A DNA stretch of 64,000 nt from Planobispora longispora (GTDB lineage Bacteria; Actinomycetota; Actinomycetes; Streptosporangiales; Streptosporangiaceae). Positions within the stretch are counted from its first letter, which is position 1. Every line of letters starts with the position of its first letter. The DNA lies in assembly GCF_016863135.1 (NCBI RefSeq), contig NZ_BOOH01000003.1:62001-126000 (forward strand). Reading direction: 5' to 3'. The notes under the pieces were generated by a model that saw only the letters and a program-made list of their open reading frames with translations, made no database searches and was not told the DNA's origin. The translations under genes and the position numbers were made by a program. This document shows positions 10,774 through 19,156 of this stretch, piece after piece.

Positions 10774-11028
10774 ATGAGCGAGTACGACGTCACCGCCACC
10801 GACTACTACGACACCGACGGCGACGGCGGAACCGACGCCCAGCTGATCGACACCGACGGCGACAACGTGGCCGACGAGGAGCGCTACGACGCCGACGGCG
10901 ACGGCGTGACCGACGTGGTCTACCTCGACCACAACGGCGACGGCTACACCGACGAGGTGCGCGTCGACCTCAACGGCGACGGCGTCTCCGACTACACCGA
11001 GTACCAGGGTCCCTTCCCCACCGCCTGA
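10774..11028 (+). CDS. Small Asp/Gly-rich repeat protein, putative calcium binder
   Basis: 84 residues with no signal peptide or membrane segment. Almost the whole protein is five tandem copies of a short motif: DTDGDGGTD, DTDGDNVAD, DADGDGVTD, DHNGDGYTD and DLNGDGVSD. The spacing is like the calcium-binding DxDxDG loops of thrombospondin type 3 and dockerin repeats. The Shine-Dalgarno AAGGAAGGG precedes the ATG. The gene stands alone between the SDR and penicillin-binding protein genes. A calcium or metal role is inferred from the motif only. Confidence 0.85.
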   Translation: MSEYDVTATDYYDTDGDGGTDAQLIDTDGDNVADEERYDADGDGVTDVVYLDHNGDGYTDEVRVDLNGDGVSDYTEYQGPFPTA

Positions 11029-11113
11029 CCGGGACCGGCGCGCCGAACGGGGTCCCCGCCCCCTCCCGAGGACCCCCGGTCGCCCTGCTCCGTCCCCCGC
11101 CGGGACCCTCCGG

Positions 11114-13417
11114 TCACCCCGCTCCGCCGGGCCCGCCGTCCCCGCCGCCCGGCGTACTGCCTTCGCCGCCGCCCGGCGTGTTGCCTTCGCCGCCCGGCGT
11201 CCTCTCCTCGCCGTCCGGCGTGCCCTCCCGCTCCGCCGGCCGCTCGTCCCCACCTCCGTCACCACCACCGTCGCCGTCGCCGTCGACCGGCCGTGAGGTG
11301 CCGCAGCCGGCGCCGCACCCGCCGAAGCGGGAGGAGTTCACCGGGTGGAAGGGGGTGGCCCCGACGCCCCTCAGCGCGGCGATCATGGTGTCCCTCCAGA
11401 TCGGGCCGGGGATGTCGCCCCCGAACACCGCGCCGTAGTACCGCCCGCCGATGGTGACGCCGCGGAGCTTGTGCGCCGTCGAGCCCCGGGGGTCCCCGAT
11501 GCTGACCGCGCCGGCCAGGTCCGGGGTGAACCCGGCGAACCAGGCGGTGGCGTGGTCGTCGGTGGTCCCGGTCTTGCCCGCGGCGTCGCGGCCGATGCCG
11601 CCCACGTGCCGCATCGTGCCCTTGGTGAACACCCCCGACAGGATGTCCGCCGTGGCGTCGGCGACCTCCGGATCCAGCGCCTGGCGGCATTCGGGCCGGT
11701 GGTCGGTCGCCTTTCCGTCCCGGTCGATGATCCGGGTGATGGCCATCGGGGCGCAGTACTTGCCGCGCGCGCCGATGGCGGCGTACGCGGTGGCGACGGT
11801 CACCGGGTCCATCTCGTTGATGCCGAGCGTGAAGGTCTGGAACTCCTTCAGCGGCTCGCCGTCGGCCCGCTTGATGCCCAGCGACCGGGCGGTCCGCACG
11901 GTGTCGCACAGGCCGACGCGCTCCTCCAGGGCGAGGAAGAAGGTGTTGACCGAGTCCCAGGTGCCGGTCCGCAGGGTCTTGAAGCCGCCCGACCCCTCGT
12001 CGTTGGTGACGGTGTGGGTCGGGTCCCCGATGTTCTCGCCCTTGCAGTTCTTGAAGGTCGCGTAGCCCGGGGCGCGGTAGCCGGCGCCGACGCTGATCCC
12101 GTCGTCGAGCCGCATGCCCTCCTTGAGCGCCGCGATCAGGGTGAAGGTCTTGAACGTGGAACCCGCCTGGAAGCCGATGCCGCCGCCGTGCGCGGCGTCG
12201 GCGACGACGTTGTACGAGATCTCGTTCCTGCGCGCGGAGTTCCCGTACCTGCGGCTGGCCGCCATCGCCTTGATCATTCCGGTGCCCGGCTGGACCAGCG
12301 CCTGGGCGGCGACCGGGTCGTCGCCCGCGTGGACCCGCTTCCTGATCGCCCGCTCGGCCGCGGCCTGCATGCGGGGGTCCAGCGTGGTCTCGATCGTCAG
12401 GCCGCCGCGGTTGAGGAACCGGGCGCGGCTCTCCTCCGTCTTGCCGAAGCTCGGGTTGTTGAGGATCTCATTCCGTACATACATGCAGAAGTACGGATAC
12501 GGGCTGACCTCGCACCCGCCGGGCAGCGGCGTGCCCTTGTAGCCCAGCTTCCCGGCCTTGGCCTGCTCCGCCTCCCGCGGCGTGATCTTCCCGAGTTGCG
12601 CCATCCGGTCGAGCACGACGTCGCGCCGCTCCAGCAGCCGCTTCCGGTTCTCCCTGCCGCCCTCGGGGTCGGTGCTGTTGGGCGACTGCACGGCCCCCGC
12701 CAGCGTGGCCGCCTGCGCCAGGTCGAGATCGGCCGCCGACACCCCGAAGAACCGCTTGGCCGCCGCCTCGATCCCGTTGGCCCCCGCCCCGAAGTAGGCG
12801 ATGTTCAGGTACTTCTCGAGGATCTCGTCCTTGGTGTACTTCTGCTCCACGGCCATCGCGTGGCGCAGCTCCCTGAGCTTGCGCGCGTAGCTGGCCTCCA
12901 GCGCCTTGTTCTTCTCCGCCTCGGTCACGGCCGTGTTGAGCAGCACCTGCTTGACGTACTGCTGGGTGATGGTGGAGCCGCCCTGGCTCACCCCGCCCGA
13001 GGCGAGGTTCTTGGCCAGGGCCCGCATGGTCCCCTCGATGTCGATCGGGCCGTGCTCGTAGAAGCGGTAGTCCTCGATCGCGATGATCGCCGTCTTCATC
13101 GCCCCGGACACCGAGCCGAGCGGGACGATCTCGCGGTACTCCTCGTAGAACTGCGCGATCCGGTTGCCCTCGGCGTCCAGGACCGTCGTCTTCTCCGCCA
13201 GCGGCGGCTCCGGCAGGTCCACCGGGGCGAGGTTCAGCTCTTCCGACGCCGTGAGGACCAGCGCCCCCGCGCCGCCCACCGCCGGCAGCGCGAGGACGGC
13301 CGCCAGCACCCCCGCGAGCGCCCCCGCCCCGGCGAGCCGCATGATCGTCGTCCCCCGCCGCCGAGGTTCCGGCGTGACGCCGCCCCCGGTCGTCCAAACC
13401 TCTTCGTTCGTAAACAT
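11114..13417 (-). CDS. Bifunctional class A penicillin-binding protein
   Basis: 767 residues using the ATG at 13417; a TTG nine bases upstream is the alternative. A single N-terminal membrane anchor lies at about residues 27-55. The glycosyltransferase-51 domain shows catalytic EDYRFYEH near residue 115 and GGSTITQQYVKQ. The transpeptidase domain has all three motifs: STFK near residue 420, SVN near 489 and KTGTT near 615. It polymerises and crosslinks peptidoglycan outside the membrane. The C-terminal ~65 residues are low-complexity Gly/Asp/Pro-rich (TPGGGEGS-type repeats), probably a wall-embedded tail. A divergent AT-rich region with several palindromes precedes the gene. Confidence 0.94.
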   Translation of the reverse strand: MFTNEEVWTTGGGVTPEPRRRGTTIMRLAGAGALAGVLAAVLALPAVGGAGALVLTASEELNLAPVDLPEPPLAEKTTVLDAEGNRIAQFYEEYREIVPLGSVSGAMKTAIIAIEDYRFYEHGPIDIEGTMRALAKNLASGGVSQGGSTITQQYVKQVLLNTAVTEAEKNKALEASYARKLRELRHAMAVEQKYTKDEILEKYLNIAYFGAGANGIEAAAKRFFGVSAADLDLAQAATLAGAVQSPNSTDPEGGRENRKRLLERRDVVLDRMAQLGKITPREAEQAKAGKLGYKGTPLPGGCEVSPYPYFCMYVRNEILNNPSFGKTEESRARFLNRGGLTIETTLDPRMQAAAERAIRKRVHAGDDPVAAQALVQPGTGMIKAMAASRRYGNSARRNEISYNVVADAAHGGGIGFQAGSTFKTFTLIAALKEGMRLDDGISVGAGYRAPGYATFKNCKGENIGDPTHTVTNDEGSGGFKTLRTGTWDSVNTFFLALEERVGLCDTVRTARSLGIKRADGEPLKEFQTFTLGINEMDPVTVATAYAAIGARGKYCAPMAITRIIDRDGKATDHRPECRQALDPEVADATADILSGVFTKGTMRHVGGIGRDAAGKTGTTDDHATAWFAGFTPDLAGAVSIGDPRGSTAHKLRGVTIGGRYYGAVFGGDIPGPIWRDTMIAALRGVGATPFHPVNSSRFGGCGAGCGTSRPVDGDGDGGGDGGGDERPAEREGTPDGEERTPGGEGNTPGGGEGSTPGGGDGGPGGAG

Positions 13418-13451
13418 CGCCGGCAAGCAGACCAGATCAGCCGGAAGGTGT

Positions 13452-13499
13452 CCAATATTGGTATGGATATCCGATCAATACATGAATGGATATATATCC
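13452..13499. promoter_or_regulatory. AT-rich island with three palindromes upstream of the PBP gene
   Basis: In a >70% GC background this 48-bp stretch is AT-rich and contains CCAATATTGG (13452-13461), GGATATCC (13465-13472) and GGATATATATCC (13488-13499), each a perfect palindrome. It lies 35-82 bp upstream of the penicillin-binding protein start and contains -10-like sequences for both directions. A promoter/operator role is inferred. Confidence 0.45.
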
Positions 13500-13644
13500 T
13501 GGTAAGGGAGGGACGGCCGGGCACGGCCGCCTGACGCGGCGGCCCGCGCCGCCCTCCGCCGGGAGGGCGGGACATGAAGCGGAGAGCTCCGCCGATAGCG
13601 GACCCCACCTGTCCGCGATGGTGCCTACGGTCAGGAACATGAGC

Positions 13645-14235
13645 ATGAACTGGAACCATCTCCTCACCGAGCAGCTGGACTGGCACTGGGAGAACCATCT
13701 GCGGCCGGGCCTCGACGGCCTGACCGACGACGAGTACTTCTGGGAGCCGGTGGACGGCTGCTGGAGCGTACGGCCGCGCGGCGCCGCCGGCGCCCCGATC
13801 GCCGCCGGGAGCGGTGACCTCGTCATCGAGTTCGCGATCCCGGAACCCGATCCGGCGCCGGTGACCACGATCGCCTGGCGGCTCGGGCACCTCATCGTCG
13901 GCGTCCTGGGCGGGCGCGCCGGCTCGCACTTCGGCGCGCCCGCCGTGGACTACCGGAGCTTCGCCTACGCGGGCACGGCCGAGGAGGCCCTGCGCCAGCT
14001 GGACGGGGCGTACGCGGCGTGGCGGGACGGCGCGCGCGGCCTCGGCGCCGAGGGCCTCGCCCGGCCGTGCGGTCCCGCCGAGGGGCCGTACGCCGAGGAG
14101 CCCATGGCCGCCCTCGTGCTGCACATCAACCGCGAGGTGCTCCACCACGGCGCCGAGATCCTGCTCCTGCGCGACCTCTACCGCGACCGCCGCACCCTGC
14201 GGCCGTCACAGGCGGCCGACGAGGCCGCCCGCTGA
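13645..14235 (+). CDS. DinB-like (DinB/MDMPI fold) protein
   Basis: About 196 residues of the DinB-like four-helix bundle type common in actinobacteria. Typical features are the N-terminal NWNHLLTEQLDWHWENHLRP, LTDDEYFWEPVDGCWSVRP, the His-containing AWRLGHLIVGVLGGRAGSHF and the C-terminal LHINREVLHHGAEI. Family members bind a divalent metal through histidines; some are thiol-dependent enzymes, and the substrate here is unknown. The frame opens earlier, but AGGA at 13633-13636 sits 8 nt before the ATG at 13645. Confidence 0.82.
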   Translation: MNWNHLLTEQLDWHWENHLRPGLDGLTDDEYFWEPVDGCWSVRPRGAAGAPIAAGSGDLVIEFAIPEPDPAPVTTIAWRLGHLIVGVLGGRAGSHFGAPAVDYRSFAYAGTAEEALRQLDGAYAAWRDGARGLGAEGLARPCGPAEGPYAEEPMAALVLHINREVLHHGAEILLLRDLYRDRRTLRPSQAADEAAR

Positions 14236-14257
14236 GGGTCCCCCGCGAGATCGGCGG

Positions 14258-15253
14258 TCAGGGCGCGAGCGCGGGCAGGACGACCTCCTCCAGGACCGCC
14301 CGGGGCGCGGCGTCCTGGTCGGGCCCGTCGTAGTCGCCCGCGGTGACGGCCACGACGAGGTCGAGGCCGGGCAGGAGGAAGAGCCGCTGTCCGCCGTTGC
14401 CCGTCGCGGCGGCCCGCCCGTCGGGGTCGACGTACCACAGGTAGCCGTAGGAGGTCTTCCCCCGGACCGGCACGCGCGGCCGGAGCATGGCGTCGGCCCA
14501 GTCCGCGGGGATCACCTCGCGCTCCAGCACGGCCCGGCCGATCCTGGCCATGTCCCGCGGGGTCAGCCGGAGCCCGGCGGCGGGCGAGGCGACCCCGTCG
14601 TCCCCCGCCATCCATTCGAAGGAGTCGATGCCGAGCGGCTCGAACAGCGCGGCGCGCGCGAACTCCTCCAGCGGCCGCCCGGCGCCCCGGGCGATGAGGG
14701 CGCCGATCAGCGCCGTGGCGCCCCCGTTGTAGTGCCAGCGGACGCCCGGCTCCTCCACGATCGGGCGTTCCAGCACGAACCGGTAGCGGTCCTCCGCCAT
14801 CTCCATGGCGATCTCGCTGTTCTCCGGCCCTGTGTACGGCGCGCTCTCGTCCCATTCCAGCCCGAGCGTCATGGTCAGCGCGTGCTCGACGGTCAGCCGC
14901 GCCCGCCGGGGGTCGGCGGCCAGGTCGGGATACTCGGGGAAGTGGCGCAGGATCGGCTCGCCGGGTCCGGGCACCAGGCCGCCGGCGAGCGCGATGCCGT
15001 ACAGCAGGCCGGTGACGCTCTTGGTGACCGAGCGGAGGTCGTGCAGGGTGTCCGGCCCGAAGTCGACCGTGCCGTGCGGGACGCCCCAGGAGAAGTCCGG
15101 GCCGCTGCCGTAGTGCTCCAGGACCAGCTCACCGCGGCGGGCCACCACGACGCCGTGCAGGTTCGGGGCGCGCCCCTCGCGGACGAGGCCGTCGAGCCGG
15201 TCCGCCAGGTCGGCGGCGAACCCCGCCTTCTCAGGACTGGTTTTCTGCCACAT
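14258..15253 (-). CDS. Serine hydrolase, beta-lactamase/class C family
   Basis: 331-residue penicillin-recognising serine hydrolase related to esterases and class C beta-lactamases. The nucleophile motif SVTK (SxxK) is near residue 75, the YxN-type motif HYNGG near 174, and the third motif appears as GNGGQ near 280. There is no signal peptide, so it is probably cytoplasmic; an esterase or amidase role is more likely than antibiotic resistance. GGAGG lies 4 nt before the ATG. It converges on the DinB-like gene. Confidence 0.88.
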   Translation of the reverse strand: MWQKTSPEKAGFAADLADRLDGLVREGRAPNLHGVVVARRGELVLEHYGSGPDFSWGVPHGTVDFGPDTLHDLRSVTKSVTGLLYGIALAGGLVPGPGEPILRHFPEYPDLAADPRRARLTVEHALTMTLGLEWDESAPYTGPENSEIAMEMAEDRYRFVLERPIVEEPGVRWHYNGGATALIGALIARGAGRPLEEFARAALFEPLGIDSFEWMAGDDGVASPAAGLRLTPRDMARIGRAVLEREVIPADWADAMLRPRVPVRGKTSYGYLWYVDPDGRAAATGNGGQRLFLLPGLDLVVAVTAGDYDGPDQDAAPRAVLEEVVLPALAP

Positions 15254-15515
15254 GGTTCCTCCGAATTTGACGGAACTTATCTAGCGGCGAGCCTTCCGCA
15301 ATGAAGAAACTGGCGCATCACCAAATTTCATGAAGAACACCCTCACCCCCCGCTCTCCGGCGCCGAGACGACCCGGGCGATCCGGAAACTTTCCCTTCCC
15401 ACCCTTCGTCAAAGGGTTAAAGAGCAGATAAAAGCCATGCTTCCACGGGGGTCGGAACACGCGCGGGGAGGTACGGGAAGCGTTGACGGGGAGTAGGGGG
15501 GCGGCAGGTCCGCCG

Positions 15516-16784
15516 ATGAGCGCCGAGGGTGTCGATCACGCCCTGCGCGGCCGCCGCGAGGAGCGGGACCGCATCTCCGACGGTGTCCTCGACCTCGACG
15601 CGCACACCATCGTCCGGCTGCTGCAGACCGCCCCGCTGCGCGGCGCGACCGCGCGGCGGTGGGATCAGGTGCGGGGGCGCGTGGCCCTGCTCTGGGCGCT
15701 GCTGGACGCCTACCGCGCCGTCGTGGAGGAGGCCGAGCGGATCCGGGGCACCCACCGGCGGCTCGGGGCCGACGAGCTCGCCGAGCTCACCTGGCTGCTG
15801 GCCGGGCCCGCCGTACGGCTCACGCCGGACACCGGGCCGGTGGAGCGGCGCCGGTTGCTGGGGCCCGGGGAACAGCGGTTCACCCTGGACGAGGCCGTGG
15901 CCGCGATGGAACTGGCCTTCCACGACGTCACCGGCCTGGTCGCCGAGGTCGACGCGGCCTGGAACGCGGCTCTCCCGCGCCTCGACGCCGCCGCGGCCCA
16001 GGCCGGGGCGGCCCGGCGGTTCCTGCACGAGCTGGGCGAGGGCGACCCCGACCTGGACGTGTGCGAGCGGGAGATCGAACGGGTCCGCGAGGAGCTGCGC
16101 CACGACCCGCTCGGCGACGGCGGGCGGGACCTGGAACGGGTCGCCGCCGACACCTCCCGCCTGCACGAGCGGGCGCGGCGGGCGGCCGAGGTCCGGCGCG
16201 CGTACGGCCGCCGGCGCGAGGCGCTGCGGTCCCTGCTCGGCCGGGTGGCCGCCGCCGAACAGGAGTCCCTGCGCGCCCGCGACCTCGTGGTGGCGAAGAT
16301 CGCCTCTCCGGCGCTGCCCGCCCTCCCCGGCCGGGCGTCCGCCCTGAACGAGCGCCTGGCCGCGCTGGACGCCCCGAGCTCCGCGAGCTCCGCGAGCTCC
16401 GCGGGCCCCGCGGAGGCGGCGGTCCCGGAGGGCGGCGCCCGCGGCCCGGACGCGATCGGGGACCCGGGCGGACACGGCGGCGGGGGGTGGCTGGAACGCG
16501 CCGACCTCCTCGCCGCGCTGGAGCGCGCCGCGGAGGAGGCCCTGCTCCAGTCGGAGCGGGCCACCGCCTCCCTGCGCGAGCTGATCGAGCGCCGCGACGA
16601 GCTCCGCGGCCGGCTGGAGGCCTTCCGGGCCAGGGCCGTACGGCTCGGCCTGGCCGAGGACCCCGCGCTCGCCCGCGCGCACCTGCGCGCCCGAGACCTG
16701 CTCTGGACGGCCCCGTGCGACCTGCGCAAGGCGACGGAGGCCGTCAACGGATACCAACGCGCGATCCAGGGAGCCGCCGGATGA
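15516..16784 (+). CDS. Coiled-coil protein, first gene of the PknG-type operon (unknown function)
   Basis: 422 residues, very rich in Ala, Arg, Glu and Leu, with long helical stretches (about 55-75, 130-270 and 340-420) consistent with coiled coils. No catalytic motif, signal peptide or membrane segment is seen. A linker near residue 290 contains a 9-bp DNA repeat (SSASSASSAG). The ATG at 16781 of the kinase gene overlaps its stop (ATGA), so the two are translationally coupled. Its job is probably structural or adaptor-like within the kinase/FHA module. A TTG at 15483 is an alternative start. Confidence 0.75.
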   Translation: MSAEGVDHALRGRREERDRISDGVLDLDAHTIVRLLQTAPLRGATARRWDQVRGRVALLWALLDAYRAVVEEAERIRGTHRRLGADELAELTWLLAGPAVRLTPDTGPVERRRLLGPGEQRFTLDEAVAAMELAFHDVTGLVAEVDAAWNAALPRLDAAAAQAGAARRFLHELGEGDPDLDVCEREIERVREELRHDPLGDGGRDLERVAADTSRLHERARRAAEVRRAYGRRREALRSLLGRVAAAEQESLRARDLVVAKIASPALPALPGRASALNERLAALDAPSSASSASSAGPAEAAVPEGGARGPDAIGDPGGHGGGGWLERADLLAALERAAEEALLQSERATASLRELIERRDELRGRLEAFRARAVRLGLAEDPALARAHLRARDLLWTAPCDLRKATEAVNGYQRAIQGAAG

Positions 16785-19156
16785 CCGCTTGCGCCCAGCC
16801 GAACTGCACGGGAACCATCGAGGACGGTTACTGCGACCTGTGCGGCCACCCCGCCTCGCCGCCCGCCGCCTCCCTCCCGGCCACCCCGCCTTCGCACGGC
16901 TCCGCGCCGCCCTCATACGGCTCCGCGCCGTCCTACGGCTCCGCGCCGCCGCCGTACGGCTCCGTCCCGTCCGCGCCCGGATCCGCCCCGTTCCCGCACC
17001 CTTCCGCGCCCATCACGATCCCGTCCGGGAGTCGCGGCAGCGCCCCCACCTCCGGCCGCGGGACCCGGGGCACCGGGGGCACCCGGCCCGGGCAGCTGGG
17101 CGCGGGGCTGGCCGAGGTGCCCCCGGTGGTCTACCGGGACCCGATGGCGGTGGTGCTGCAGGACCCCCAGGTCCCCGAGGAGAAGCGGTTCTGCGCCAAA
17201 CCCGACTGCGCCAGGCCGGTCGGCCGGAGCAGGAACGGCCGCCCGGGCCGCACCGAGGGGTTCTGTCCGCACGACGGCACCCGGTTCTCCTTCACCCCCA
17301 AACTGCGCGAGGGCGACCTGGTCTCCGGGCAGTACGAGGTGAAGGGCTGCCTGGCCCACGGCGGGCTCGGCTGGATCTACCTGGCCGCCGACCGGAACCT
17401 CGACGGCCGCTGGGTGGTGCTCAAGGGGCTGCTGAACACCGCCGACGCCGAGGCGCTGGCCGTGGCGGAGGCCGAGCGCCGGTTCCTGACCGGGGTGGAC
17501 CACTCCAACATCGTCAAGATCTTCAACTTCGTCCGGCACCGGGAGCCCGGCGCCGAGGCCGGGCGGATGGCCGGATACCTCGTCATGGAGTACGTCGGCG
17601 GCGAGTCCCTGCACGACCAGCTCCGCCGCAGGCTCCGGGAGAGCGGCAACACCGAGGCGCTGCCGCTGCGCCAGGCGATCCCGTACGCGCTGGAGATCCT
17701 GCGCGCGTTCGCCTACCTGCACGACCGCGGCATGCTCTACTGCGATCTCAAGCCCGCCAACGTGATCCAGGTCGGACGGGAGCTCAAGCTCATCGACCTG
17801 GGCGCGGTGCGGATGGCCTCCGACCAGGACAGTCCCATCTACGGGACGGTCGGCTACCAGGCCCCGGAGATCGCCTCCGCGGGGCCGTCGGTCGCCTCCG
17901 ACCTCTACACGGTCGGGCGGACGCTGGCGGTGCTGAGCTTCCCGTTCAGCCCGGTCCGCGGCGGCGCCGAGGCGCCCCTGCCCGCCCTCGGCGAGCTGCC
18001 GCCCGCGGTCGGGTACGAGTCCTTCCACCGCTTCCTGCGCCGGGCGACCGATCCCTCCCCCGCCGCCCGCTTCGCGAGCGCGGAGGAGATGGCCGACCAG
18101 CTCATGGGGGTCCTGCGGGAAGTGCGCGCCGCCGAGGACGGCATGCCCTACCCCGCGCCGTCGGCCCTGTTCGGGCCCGAGCGGATCCCCGCCGGGACCG
18201 CCGTCGCGGGGCGCGGCGACGGCCGTGTCCTGGCGCCGCTGGAGCGGGCCGCCGCCGGGACCGCCCTGCCGGTCCCGCTGGCCGACCCCGCCGACCCGGG
18301 CACCGCGTTCCTGTCCGGCCTGACCGCCCGCACCCCCGGCGAGCTGATCACCATGCTCGGCTCGACCCCGCACACGCCGGAGACCCTGCTCGCGCTCACC
18401 CGGCTCAGCGCCGAGCAGGGGGCCGGGGAGACCGGCGGCCTGCTCGGCCAGGTGGCCCGGGAGCTGCCCGGCGACTGGCGGGTCCTGTGGACCCGGGGGG
18501 TGCACGCGCTCGTCGCCGGCGATCCGGCGGACGCCGTACGGATCTTCGACCGCTGCTACGACCTGATGCCCGGCGAGTGCGCGGCCCGGCTGGCGCTGGG
18601 GTTCGCACTGGAGTGCGCCGGGGACGCGCGGGCCGCCGCGTGGCGGTACGGGAGCGTGTGGCGCACCGACCGCTCCTACGTGAGCGCCGCCTTCGGCCTG
18701 GCCAGGACCCTGCTGGCGGCCGGCGACCCGGACGGGGCCATGGCGGTGCTCGACGAGGTGCCGCACAGTTCCAGCCATTTCGTGGCGGCGCAGCTGGCCG
18801 TCGTGGCGGGGAGCATCCGGAGCCGGGACCTGGCCGCGCTGGACGCCGCCGCGCTGGCCTCGGCGGGAGAGCGCCTCGCCGACCTGGACGACCTCGATCC
18901 CCGGCGGCGGGGGGAGATGGCGGCCGAGGTGCTGGAGAGAGCGCTCGACTGGCTCGGCTCGGGGGGCGGCGCCGCAGCGCGGACCGCCTCGGGCCCGGGC
19001 GCCGGCGCCCTGCTCGGGACGCCGTTCACCGAGCGCTCGCTCCGCCGGGAGCTGGAACGCCGCTACCGCGAGCTGGCCCGGGTGGCGGCCACGCCCGCGG
19101 AGCGGTACGCGCTCGTCGACCGGGCCAACGCCTCCCGTCCCCGGACGATGCTGTGA
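16781..19156 (+). CDS. pknG: PknG-like serine/threonine protein kinase with zinc ribbon and TPR region
   Basis: 791 residues. Order: an N-terminal zinc ribbon (CAQPNC...CDLCG, residues 4-22), a Ser/Pro/Tyr-rich repeat linker (about 36-90), a rubredoxin-like segment (CAKPDC at 138-143, CPHDG at 162-166), the kinase domain (about 180-440) and a helical TPR-like C-terminus. Kinase residues seen are the Gly loop LAHGGLGWIY, VVLK (Lys215), CDLKPAN (Asp322) and DLG (Asp339). HRD is YCD, as in PknG kinases, which lack the usual arginine. Mycobacterial PknG signals amino-acid availability to central metabolism through FHA proteins, and an FHA gene lies three genes downstream. Starts and stops overlap with both neighbours. 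Confidence 0.92.
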   Translation: MTACAQPNCTGTIEDGYCDLCGHPASPPAASLPATPPSHGSAPPSYGSAPSYGSAPPPYGSVPSAPGSAPFPHPSAPITIPSGSRGSAPTSGRGTRGTGGTRPGQLGAGLAEVPPVVYRDPMAVVLQDPQVPEEKRFCAKPDCARPVGRSRNGRPGRTEGFCPHDGTRFSFTPKLREGDLVSGQYEVKGCLAHGGLGWIYLAADRNLDGRWVVLKGLLNTADAEALAVAEAERRFLTGVDHSNIVKIFNFVRHREPGAEAGRMAGYLVMEYVGGESLHDQLRRRLRESGNTEALPLRQAIPYALEILRAFAYLHDRGMLYCDLKPANVIQVGRELKLIDLGAVRMASDQDSPIYGTVGYQAPEIASAGPSVASDLYTVGRTLAVLSFPFSPVRGGAEAPLPALGELPPAVGYESFHRFLRRATDPSPAARFASAEEMADQLMGVLREVRAAEDGMPYPAPSALFGPERIPAGTAVAGRGDGRVLAPLERAAAGTALPVPLADPADPGTAFLSGLTARTPGELITMLGSTPHTPETLLALTRLSAEQGAGETGGLLGQVARELPGDWRVLWTRGVHALVAGDPADAVRIFDRCYDLMPGECAARLALGFALECAGDARAAAWRYGSVWRTDRSYVSAAFGLARTLLAAGDPDGAMAVLDEVPHSSSHFVAAQLAVVAGSIRSRDLAALDAAALASAGERLADLDDLDPRRRGEMAAEVLERALDWLGSGGGAAARTASGPGAGALLGTPFTERSLRRELERRYRELARVAATPAERYALVDRANASRPRTML

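Noticed and set aside
14258-15253. Antibiotic-resistance beta-lactamase
   Set aside because: The SxxK hydrolase lacks a signal peptide and has an esterase-like third motif; resistance is not supported.
15659-16780. Upstream extension of the PknG-like kinase frame
   Set aside because: The frame is open by chance over the coiled-coil gene; the conserved zinc-ribbon N-terminus and ATGA overlap place the start at 16781.
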